Below are positions 10,131 through 19,100 of a stretch of DNA of 64,000 nt, piece by piece. The DNA comes from Heterohyrax brucei (lineage: Eukaryota; Chordata; Mammalia; Hyracoidea; Procaviidae). The stretch covers positions 40,660,501 to 40,724,500 of the forward strand of contig CM053164.1 of the NCBI GenBank assembly GCA_028571685.1. Direction: 5' to 3'. The notes below the pieces were generated by a model. That model searched no databases. It saw nothing but the letters and a program-made list of their open reading frames with translations, and was not told the origin of the DNA. A program made the position numbers and the translations under genes. Every line of letters starts with the position of its first letter. Position 1 is the first letter of the stretch.

Positions 10131-10944
10131 TGATAGAAAATCTGGCAAAAGATCCTCATGATGGTTATACAGTGTTGTTCGTATAATCAATGTTGTGGAA
10201 TTGTACATGAAAAAGTATTGAACCTGCAAATGTTGCGCTATACATATGTTTTTAAAACAATAATTGTTGGGTTTTGTTTTTTTTTTAATTTACAAAGTTA
10301 TGTGCCAAGACAGAGGAGAAACTGTTTAGTCCCTACCAAGCTTCCCCTTGGTGGAAGCCCGGCCAGATGTGGTTTCAGATTATAATACCTCATTTAGGTT
10401 TCTGGGCACCTGGAAGGTTGGCATGATTTTCCCAGGTGACGTTGATCGCATTACCTGGAGAACAAAACCCCATTCAAGGTCATGAGTGCCCAGAGAGCCA
10501 CTGGTGCAGCCTGGAAGAGGTAAAACCACAGGCTCTATCTAGCTATGCTCTCCTGGGCTCCCTGGCTGGAATTATAGCTTTTGGGCTGCTGTTAAGCTGA
10601 GTGATTTGGGGTAGGGGGAAACAAATCACCTGCCCTTCACCAGGGCCCTGCAACTTAATTGCTGGCTAGTAGCTGAACTTTCTCTAAGCCTAGAAGTAAA
10701 AAGCCTCTGCAGTGTGACCCCAGCCTGTCTGTCTAGGCTCGTCACCCTCCTCCTCACTGTCATTCTGCCTCCTGCAGTCCACACCTGCATTTTATCCCCT
10801 TCAACTTTCACAACCCCCCACCAGCCCACTTTCCAGAGAGGTAAGGTGACTTTTCCAAGGTCCTACAGCTGGGAAGGGGAGGAGCTGGGTCTCTTTCCAC
10901 AGCACTCTGCTCAGTGATGAATGCCAGTTCTGCCTAGCCTGGGG

Positions 10945-11062
10945 CGCTGACTGCTTTCTTTTCCACATGGGCAAACTGTGACCCAGAGACGTGGGGGTGG
11001 CTCCCCCCCACGTCACACAACTGAGAAGTGGTAGAGTGATTGTTCCTTTTGCACACCCAGCA
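10945..11062 (-). repeat. MIR SINE at the right edge of copy A
   Basis: AAACTGTGACCCAGAGACGT and GTCACACAACTGAGAAGTGG are the reverse MIR core. In copy B (63160-63275) the MIR continues further, while in A it is cut at about 11062 and L1 sequence follows. This supports an L1-associated breakpoint. Confidence 0.65.
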
Positions 11063-11065
11063 TTC

Positions 11066-11960
11066 ATCAAAAGAATTTCAAGACCCCTACAGAATGGGGA
11101 AAAGCACTTGGCAACTCTATGTCAGACTGACGTCTGATCTCCATAATCTCTAAAGTATTACAAAATATCAACAAGGAAAGGATCAATAATCCAATTAAGC
11201 GATGGGCAACAGGGATGGCAGACATTTCTCTAAAGAGGAGATCCAGGCAGCCGAGCGACACACGGAGTATTGCTCACCGTCGATAGCTATGAAAGAAAGT
11301 GAAACCCAAACTACAATGAGATACCGTCTCACCCCAACAAGGTTGGCCAGGATCCCAAATACACAAAACAACAAATGCTGGAGAGGCTTTGGAGAAATTG
11401 GAAGTCTCCTACACTGCTGGTGGGATTGCAAAATGGTACCACCTCTTTGGAAAACAGTCTGGGGCTTCCTTAAAAAGCTGGAGATACATATCCCATTTGA
11501 TCCTGTAATTCCACTGCTCGGAATTTATCCTTCAGAAAGCAAGGTTGTCCCATGAACAGACATGTCCACGGATGTTTGTTGGAGCACAGTAGTCCACAAT
11601 AGCTAAAATTTTCAGTGAACCCCGATGCCCATCAACAGATGAATGGATAAGCAAACTATGATTCATATACTCAGTGGAACACCATGCTATGGTGAAAAAC
11701 AGTGACGATTTTAGAAAACAGCTCTTAACATGGTCTGATTTGGAAGAGATCATGCTGAGTGAAATCAACCAGTGTCAAAGGGACAAATTTTGTACGACAG
11801 CCCTGTTATAAGGACTTCACAAGAGATTATCGACAGAAGAAAATGACTGTTTTGGCTACAAGGCTGGGTGGGGGGCTGAGAGTTTATCATAGACGAGATC
11901 ATTGATAGACGTTAGAAATTTTATTATTTTACAGTAATTAAAAAATAAAAGTGTTAAAAA
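11066..11960 (+). mobile_element. L1 LINE 3' fragment: ORF2 C-terminus and start of 3' UTR
   Basis: Translation of 11202-11555 gives the ORF2p C-terminal pattern with CWRGFGEIG, HCWWDC and FDPVIPLLGIYP. These are the cysteine-rich region and the conserved stretch after it. Downstream come the AATGGATAAGCAAACTATG and GTGAAAAACAGTGACGATTT blocks, and then A-rich sequence to about 12170. The element is 5' truncated and mutated, hence inactive. It lies between the end of copy A and the promoter of the POM121-like gene, so it forms the distal upstream region of that gene. Confidence 0.85.
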
Positions 11961-12210
11961 AACAAAATAATGACAGCTAAATGCTGAAATAGAAAAGATA
12001 TGGAAAAATACTATTTAAAAAAGCAAAATATTTCTGGGACGAGAAGAAAAGAAACGATTACTCGGCTTCAAAATAACTTGAAAAAACTTGATTGTAGTTA
12101 TATGTGCCAGACAAATACATCTGCATAATATATAATAAAATAAATACAGGTATAACCAAAAAAAAGTTGCTTTAGGCTTCTGTAACAGAAAAAAAATAAA
12201 TAAATAAAGC
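11961..12210. other. A/T-rich tract between the L1 and the promoter
   Basis: The stretch is very A-rich, including AATAAATAAATAAA near 12197-12208. It is probably decayed poly-A tail or A-rich 3' sequence of the upstream L1. No gene is seen. Confidence 0.6.
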
Positions 12211-12214
12211 TCTT

Positions 12215-12330
12215 AGTGCACGCCCCGCCCTGAGCGCGCGCGCACGCTCCTTCCTCCGTGCGCGCGCTCTGTGCACGGGCCCATTGACGAGGGCAAGTTT
12301 AAAGGCGTTGTCCCGGCAACCAGCAAAAGT
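12215..12330 (+). promoter_or_regulatory. CpG-rich promoter of the POM121-like gene with GC box and RFX X-box
   Basis: DNA switches abruptly from A/T-rich to CpG-rich at about 12215. A GC box (CCCCGCCC) sits at 12223-12230, and alternating CG runs at 12233-12243 and 12259-12267 resemble NRF1-type sequence. At 12307-12320 the palindrome GTTGTCCCGGCAAC fits the RFX X-box pattern GTTGYC-NN-GGCAAC. The X-box lies 131 bp upstream of the first in-frame ATG. RFX factors, notably RFX2, drive many genes in developing male germ cells, so testis expression is a reasonable inference. The start of transcription is not determined. Confidence 0.6.
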
Positions 12331-12450
12331 GTGCGTTTGCCTGTTGCCCCAGTGGGCAGGTGTGGGAGAAACGCTCAGCGCTTGGCTCAAAAACAAACCC
12401 TGTCTTCGAGTCTATTCCAGCTCAAAGACCAACCTTCTGGAACTGCTCCG

Positions 12451-15174
12451 ATGGGCAGTTACGTGAGCAAGCTTGGCCCCCGGCCTCGGTCCCCTGCACT
12501 GGGGCCCGAGGTCCCACCTGAGCGGACTGGCAGCCCGCTCCCGCCAAGTTCTGCGAGCTGCCGGCCACCGCCCGGCTGCCCCGCTTCTGCCCGTCCAGGC
12601 CCTCGCAGGCCGGCTTACATGCCTCCAGGGACTTTACAAAGGCCCTTTGTTAGAGCCTCCTGGAGGCGAAACCGGGGGATCCTGCAGACCTTGTGTTCCC
12701 TCCTGGGGGCCCGCACCTCTGGGTGCTGGCCTCGCTCTCAGAGGAAGCAGGGGCTGGCAACCTACCTCTCCCAGGTGTCCCGAAGCTCAGCAAGCTTGCT
12801 GAGCTATTGGATCTTGTCTTGGGTTCCAGAGCAGGCAGTCACCTGGAACCGGCGCACAACGTCCCCCTGTGGGGAAGACTCTGGCCCAGAGAAGGCTGGG
12901 TCGAAGGTGACCAGTGACAGTGGCAAGGGCCTGGTCAAGCCGCAGACAGAGCCCTCGCTCCTAGCGAGGCAACAGCATCAGGGAAGTGGCCCTGACGGCC
13001 CTGGGAGGGCACGCTCTGCCTTCAGGCCCCTGGGTGTCCACAGAGGTGAAGCTTCTCTTCTTCCCAGGCCTGGGGCTCTGAAGAGATGCCTCCTTTCCAA
13101 CAGCTCAGAAGATAAGTTCATCAGGAAAACCCAGACTGTCTTTCTGAGATGCAACCAGCGGAATGCCATCACCAGCTCATACAGCTCCACCCTGAGATGC
13201 CCGCCATCGAAGAAGAGGCGGGGTCCTGGGACGTCCCAGGTCCTGGGGTCTGGCAGATCCACGGAGAGGGGGAACCAGCGGGCCCAGGGACCTCCGTCTT
13301 CAGCTTCAGAGGTGTTCCAGAGGGACGGCCACCTTGAAAAGCTTCCAGAGATGGCCTCCCAGCAGAAACACAACCTGAAGGCCTCCTCACCTACATCCCA
13401 CAGCTCCAGGCCTCGGAAACGCAGGTTTCCTCTGCTGCGACCTAGGCGAGGGGAACCTCTGCTGTTGCCACCAGGCCCCGATCCAGGTTATCCAGTCACG
13501 GCGGAAGATCTAGACCGGGAGAAGAGAGCAGCGCTCTGGCGCCTCCACTGTGCTTTCAGCGGTGAGACGGAGGCCACTTCGCTCTGCAGGGCCCCTCAGC
13601 CTTCCACTGCTTCTCACGGGCCCACCGCAGAGGCTGTTCCTCCAGCAGCTGCCCCGCTGGCTCCCGGCCAGGATGAGAAACTGAAGATGCAGACGAGGAT
13701 GCAGGACTCCCTGGGCCCGGCGGTTACCCAGGCGGCTGCTGGAGTGCTCACTCCTAGCACTTCTCAGTGCAGAGGGACGCTCAGCTCCTCAGGCCCCCTC
13801 TTTTCCTCATTGCCACTGTCCTTGCCAGCCTCCTTGTTACAACCCTCACCACTCTCAACCCCTCTGACCTTGCTCACTGCTATTCCCACCCTGGTAGCAA
13901 ACCCTCATGGGAGGGATCTGTCCTCTGGGCCCCCGAAACCTGTATCTGCTCCCTTCACACAGGGTCTCCCCGCTCAGAAGGGAAGCTTACTTCATCCCCT
14001 GCCTGCTCCTGCAGCTGCCCCCCCTGCTGCTGCCCGCATGGTGAGGATGGAGTCTCCCACACCCATGTGTGTAGATCCTCCTGCCTCCTCCTCTTTGGGG
14101 ACCCCCTCACGAACCATGGATCCTCATGCCCCTCTCTCCAAAGGCCTGCTTTCATCCCTCCACCCTAGCTCCACAGCTGGCACATCTGCAAGCTTGGCCC
14201 TGCAGCCTACTGCTGAGGTGGGCGTCACCCCCATGGACATCTCCCCACCCTCCCAGACTCTCTTCCTGGGACCTTCAGTGGGTACCAGCAGGGCCCTCCC
14301 ATCTGCCCAGGCCCTTCCCACTCCCATAAAGGACAACACAGCCTCAGCCAAACATAGGAGCAGAATCCTAGCAGCTCAAGCTCCAGCCCCAGCCCCAGGC
14401 TCAAGCTCGGCTCCAGGTCAGCTGACCTGGACCACCACCACAGGATCAGCTTTTAGGCGGTCACATCCCCCAACTTCCACCTTGGGCAGCCTTGTCACCA
14501 CACAGCCGGCTTTGGGTGCCACGGCAGCTGTTTTCAGTTCAGGCACCACCACTGCCTCTCGTGTTCCCACCCCCATGCCTGGGATTGTCACCAACGGTAG
14601 GCCTGTATGGAGGCAGTACCGCTCACCTGGTGCCCGCACAACCCCAGGACGCCCCAAACTAGGACGCCCCAAATTGCAGCATCCTGCTGTACCCTTCGGC
14701 TTGGGGAGCAGGGTATCTGCCTCAGAGCTCAGCTTCCAGTTTGGAGCACTGAGCATTCAAACAGGGAAGAGTGGGGCCCCTAGCACCCCAAAGCACAACA
14801 AGACAAGATTGGCCAGCAAGGGCAGCCCTGCGGTAAAAACAGGACCAAGGAAGACTAAGAAAAAGCCTGTAATTGGAGGCACTACTGTCCCTGCACGAAG
14901 TCACATGCCCGGGGGCCTGCCCAAGCAGAGACCCTTGATGGCAGCGGGAGGGCCTGCCACCCCTGAAAGCAAGGCTTCCGCTATGTCCGGGACCGTCCCC
15001 ACCGTTCCTCAAAGCAGCCAACCGTCTGGCGAGGGCAGAGAGAAGCAGAGCCTTGTTCCCACGGCTCCCTCCTCATCGGCCCAAAGCTCTGTCGATGACA
15101 GAAGTTCCAGGCCATCCAGCAGCCAATCTTTCCCTGCATCAGGAGGCAGGAAAGCAACCCGTAAGAGGAGGTAG
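12451..15174 (+). CDS. POM121L2: POM121-like nucleoporin-family protein, intact single-exon frame
   Basis: This is an uninterrupted 907-codon frame ending in TAG. I start it at the first in-frame ATG; the frame is open 180 bp further upstream but has no ATG there. POM121 is a pore-membrane nucleoporin that anchors nuclear pores; the family link rests on several stretches. Residues 237-247 read RNAITSSYSST, matching the POM121 motif. The preceding SLKR-like segment (about 208-222) and TPM-D/C-V/I segments near 537 and 593 also fit. Basic clusters KKRR (254-257), RPRKRR (320-325), KTKKK (801-805) and the C-terminal KATRKRR suggest nuclear import. The chain is rich in Ser, Pro, Thr and Ala and mostly disordered. 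FG dipeptides occur only at 749-750 and 764-765, and there is no clear membrane span, only a weak hydrophobic patch at 116-125. The N-terminus MGSYVSK fits N-myristoylation. Lack of introns suggests a retro-derived copy. The symbol is my best guess among POM121-like paralogues. Confidence 0.85.
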   Translation: MGSYVSKLGPRPRSPALGPEVPPERTGSPLPPSSASCRPPPGCPASARPGPRRPAYMPPGTLQRPFVRASWRRNRGILQTLCSLLGARTSGCWPRSQRKQGLATYLSQVSRSSASLLSYWILSWVPEQAVTWNRRTTSPCGEDSGPEKAGSKVTSDSGKGLVKPQTEPSLLARQQHQGSGPDGPGRARSAFRPLGVHRGEASLLPRPGALKRCLLSNSSEDKFIRKTQTVFLRCNQRNAITSSYSSTLRCPPSKKRRGPGTSQVLGSGRSTERGNQRAQGPPSSASEVFQRDGHLEKLPEMASQQKHNLKASSPTSHSSRPRKRRFPLLRPRRGEPLLLPPGPDPGYPVTAEDLDREKRAALWRLHCAFSGETEATSLCRAPQPSTASHGPTAEAVPPAAAPLAPGQDEKLKMQTRMQDSLGPAVTQAAAGVLTPSTSQCRGTLSSSGPLFSSLPLSLPASLLQPSPLSTPLTLLTAIPTLVANPHGRDLSSGPPKPVSAPFTQGLPAQKGSLLHPLPAPAAAPPAAARMVRMESPTPMCVDPPASSSLGTPSRTMDPHAPLSKGLLSSLHPSSTAGTSASLALQPTAEVGVTPMDISPPSQTLFLGPSVGTSRALPSAQALPTPIKDNTASAKHRSRILAAQAPAPAPGSSSAPGQLTWTTTTGSAFRRSHPPTSTLGSLVTTQPALGATAAVFSSGTTTASRVPTPMPGIVTNGRPVWRQYRSPGARTTPGRPKLGRPKLQHPAVPFGLGSRVSASELSFQFGALSIQTGKSGAPSTPKHNKTRLASKGSPAVKTGPRKTKKKPVIGGTTVPARSHMPGGLPKQRPLMAAGGPATPESKASAMSGTVPTVPQSSQPSGEGREKQSLVPTAPSSSAQSSVDDRSSRPSSSQSFPASGGRKATRKRR

Positions 15175-15995
15175 CCAGTGCTCATTTCCTTCCAGGTGAG
15201 ACTTCGTGTGTGCCCCGTGTAGGCAGGTGTGTTGTTCCTCAAATCGAGTGCTGGCATCGGCAACCGTGGAGAGAACGAGGCCAGAGTTGTGTAATCTAAG
15301 GATTCAAAGCATGGCCGCTTAGGGCAATGCCACAGGGAGGAGACCAGGAGACCAGGAAGTCACACATCACATTTCCCAGAAGGTCCCCAATGCAGCAGGC
15401 CATGCAGGGCCCAGGGGAACACAGCCAGACACAAGGCAACGCCCAGGGGAAGAGTAAGACAGAGAAAGCTGCTTTGCTTGGAGTGTCAGGGTAGGGTTCA
15501 GCAGTTAGCTGAGCCTGTGTGTTACTGGGTGCCTATTCTTTTCACGTTTTCATCTAGCGGGCAGGTAGCACCAGTTACTAAGGGTAATTTGGCAGTGGAA
15601 CCAAGGGGTGTGGCCTTTAGCTCTCCCAAGGAGGGCTGAGACTAGGGCAAAGGGCAAGGGCCTAGAGCTCCTTAATCAAAGCACCCAAAGCGATGTGAAC
15701 TCTTCCTAGGACTGGCCCTGCAATGATGCCACAGTCTAGAGGGCTGCAAACTCATCGGTTTGGTAACTCACGTCTCGGGAGGAGAAGGAGTGGGAACGTT
15801 GCTTGCCACCTGAGTAGCAGGAACAGGAGAGGTGTGCAGTGATGCCTCTGAGGCCCCATGAAAAATGGCCTTCCTTCAAGTGCCTACTAGGGGGCAGATA
15901 CTGAGGGTCTGAAAACCTATCTGCAACTGTGATGCCCAGCTACCAGAGGCAAGGCAGGAGGACAGTTCAAAAACGGGTGGCTTGACTGTGTTATT
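15175..15995. other. 3' flank of the POM121-like gene, nothing further identified
   Basis: No repeat family or open frame is recognised. I see no AATAAA or ATTAAA in the first 900 bases after the stop. A good splice-donor match, CAG followed by GTGAGA, lies 18 bases after the stop (GT at 15196-15197), so the mature transcript may splice to a remote 3' exon. Confidence 0.5.
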
Positions 15996-16065
15996 AGCTG
16001 ACTGCATTCTGTGGATTCCGACTCAGAGCGGCCTTATGAAACACAGTAGATCTACCCTATAGGGT
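15996..16065 (-). mobile_element. AfroSINE 3' fragment, minus strand
   Basis: GGATTCCGACTCAGAGCGGC and CACAGTAGATCTACCC correspond to the reverse of the SINE tail; the head is missing. Confidence 0.6.
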
Positions 16066-16134
16066 ATCCATTTCAATTGCTTTCTCTTCAAGGACCCATT
16101 AGCAGTGGCTTTGATTTTGTAGTTTGGGATATCT

Positions 16135-19100
16135 GTTTTTAAAATGGGCTTTGGGTACAAGTTTACAGAGCACATCAGTGTCTCCTTAAAATGTTGAAAC
16201 ACTGTACATCCTGTGACGCTGTCCGTAATCCGTGTGATGCGTAAGCACTCTCCTTGTTTATCCTGGGATCCCTCTTTCCACTTGTTCAGGTTTCTTGTCC
16301 CTTCCTGCTTTCCTCTTCTTTGCTTTGGCTGAGTGTGCCCATTAATCTCGGGTACATAAGTGAACTGCCGAGCCTCCTCCTCATCTGTGTCACTGCAGGC
16401 CCTCTAGACCTGTCTAATCTTTGGCAGCACAGGGAAACCCGCAGTAGTGTCTTCAGTTCTGAGTTGAAAGGATGCCTGAGGGCCATCCTCTCAGGATTTC
16501 TCCCGTCTCTGTCCAACCAGCAAGCATGATCTTTTGTGTGTTTTTGTGTCAGTCTGAATTCAATGGCACATATTTGTCTCCTTCAGCCTGGGACCCTCGA
16601 CTGGGATCCCTGCCAGAGCACTTGGTGTTGGTGACCAGGCACCATCTAGGCATTGAATCTGGTGAAGACGGCGGTCATCTGATCCATCAGTCCTGGGCGC
16701 TATCTTTCCCTGGTGTCTTCGGATTTCTTCCTTCTCATTTGTTCCTGCTGCGATGGGGCCAGTAGATGGATCTCAGATGGCTTTCCACAGACTTTAAGGC
16801 CCCCGACACCACTCACCCTGCTCGGATGTAGAACATTTTCTTTAGAGACTGTGTTATGCGATCGGAGCTTGAAGTCCCCCGAGACCATGGTCCCCAGCAC
16901 TCAGTCCAGTGGTTCATTCTCTCGGGGTATTTGGACATTTCTGGGAAGCTTTTCGGACCGTGTCCTGGTCAAGTTGTGCTGACTTCCCCAGTATTGTGTA
17001 CTGTCTTAGCCTTCATCAAAGTTGCCCCTTTACCTACTAGTTAGTTAGTTACTTTTCTCTCTGGTCCCACTGCTTGGCACTGTCAATGAGTGTTTCTTTC
17101 TGTGTGGGAACAGTTCCCCATACTTCCGTAGCAGTGGTCTTAGGCATTATTTGTCTTTTTGTGATGGACCTTTCTGAGTCAGGTTAATACTCTCCAGCTT
17201 CATCCATGTTCTGAGATGACAGGTAGATTGATCATGGTTCTTTATCATTGTGGGGTGCTTCACTGTGTGCATCCTATGTTGTTTCCTTCTTCATCTGTTG
17301 ATGGGCACTTAGGTATTCTGCAATAAGCGTGGGTGTGCATGCATCTATCTTTGTGACAGTTCTCCTGACACTAGATCTTCCTCCTTGGTGGGGGACTGCT
17401 GGATAGTAATGTGTTTCTATTGCTAGCCTTTTCAGAAAGTGCCATATTGTTTGGCCAAATACGACATTTTGCATTCCCACCAGCAGTGCATAAAGGTGCC
17501 AATCACTCTGCAACCTTTCCCACATGCTATTTTCTATTGCTTGATTTTTCCCAGTGGTGTCGGGTTGAGACAGTATCTCACAGCAATTTCGATTTGCGTT
17601 TCTCTAATGGGTAGTGATCCCAGCATTTCCTCATGCGTCTGTCTGTCAGTCTCCCCATGGTCTTCGTAGGTGAATTGTCTGTTATAGCCTTTGTTAATCT
17701 TTTCATTTGCTCCTTTCTAATTTGTCATTGCATATGTTTTAGGGTTTCTTCTAGATTTTACAGATTAGAACTTTGTTGGATATGTCAGAGTTAAAACCTT
17801 TCCCAGTCACTGTGTACTCTTTATGTTTTTGGTGAACTCTGGATGAGCACAGGTGTTTGGCTTTCAGATTTCATTGATCTAGGTGATCTCCTCTTGTATC
17901 TCTGTGGTTAACAGTGCCTTCTAGCCTAAATACAGCATATAGTAGGGCATGTAGTAGAGATTTTTTTTACATGATCTTTACAGATTTATGTGTTTCATCT
18001 AAGTCTTTGGTTCACTTTGAGTTCGATTTTGTGTACGATGTGGGCTACGTCTCCTGCATTTTAGTTGTTGTGGATTAGATGGACATCCAGTTTTGCAAGA
18101 AAAGACTGTCTTTTCCCCATTTAATGAACTTACGGCCTTTGTCGAAGGTCAGCTGGCCATAGGTTGACGGATTTACACCTAGGCTGTCGATTCTGTTGCA
18201 TTGGTCCCTGTGTCTGTCATGGTACCATTAGTAGGCTCTTCGGAGTATTCTAGCTCTGGAGTAGGTTCTGAGGTTCGGAATTACACTGCTTTACTAATGC
18301 TTTACTCTTCCAGGGTGTCTTTTCTTTCCCCACTTGAGTTTTGTTGATCCTTTGCATAGCTTTCTTCTCTCTGTTGGACGTACATCTCCTCTGATCTATA
18401 CAACCTCCTTTATTTAGGTGCTTTTGGGCTTCTGTGGGTGTTCTTTTCTACCTGGTGGCGATAGAGGGCTATCATTGTGATTTCCTCCCCTTGTCCCTTT
18501 TGTGCCTGAGAGTCTTTGGCTATCCCTTGAGCTCTCTCTGCTAGATTTCAAAGGTGTGGGTAGGAAGTGTTTCATTGTCCTTTGATTCTACAAACGTTTT
18601 ATGTCATCTTTGATTTCTTCTGTTATGTGTGTTTTGAAGAAAGGGGGCATGCAATTCCACCTATTTGATGTTTTACCTTGCTATTTCTTTTGACGGTTTA
18701 CTTTTCTTGGCAATGTGATCAAAGAAGATAGTATTATCTTGGTGTTCTGAATTTTATCAAGAGTGACTTTGTTTTCTCCAACTGGTTCGATTCTGAAGAA
18801 GGTTCCATGTGCATTGCAAAAGGATGGATACTTTGCTAGTGGGCAGTGGAGTGTTCTCTATATGTCAGGATGGTTGATTGGGGCCTTTAGATCTTCTGTG
18901 TCCTTGCTAAGTTTCTTTCTAGATGTTTTATTCTTCACTGAGAGTCATGGGATTCCTGCTCTTATGGTGGCGCTCTTCCTCTTTTCAGTGTTGTTCGGGT
19001 TTGGTCTCGTATATTTTCTGCATTCTCTGCCATCTGGCTGAATGCACAGGTAATTGTTGTGTCTACAGCATCATGGTGGCTTGTCCCTTTCATCATTGTC

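Larger units (their letters stand above)
529..11065 (+). repeat. Segmental duplication, copy A (direct orientation)
   Basis: This segment is collinear with 52071-63270 over its whole length, at roughly 88-95% identity by eye. Shared landmarks in order are the CpG island, a TG microsatellite, two AfroSINEs, a MER5A, a third AfroSINE, L2, a fourth AfroSINE, MIR, an old L1 fragment and a terminal MIR. Copy A lacks about 336 bp present at 53341-53679 and about 640 bp present at 57913-58556 of copy B. It carries a private 192 bp inverted insertion at 8983-9174 and about 90 extra bases near 3740-3830. The left edge abuts an L1 5' end and the right edge abuts an L1 3' fragment. The true duplication may have been longer on either side before those L1 copies arrived. 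Confidence 0.93.

Noticed and set aside
12271..12450. N-terminal extension of the POM121-like frame to 12271
   Set aside because: The extension begins with GTG, not ATG, and overlaps the CpG-rich promoter and X-box. The first in-frame ATG is at 12451 and begins a sensible MGS N-terminus.
12978..13373. 131-codon minus-strand frame inside the POM121-like gene
   Set aside because: It is a shadow of the real plus-strand coding sequence.
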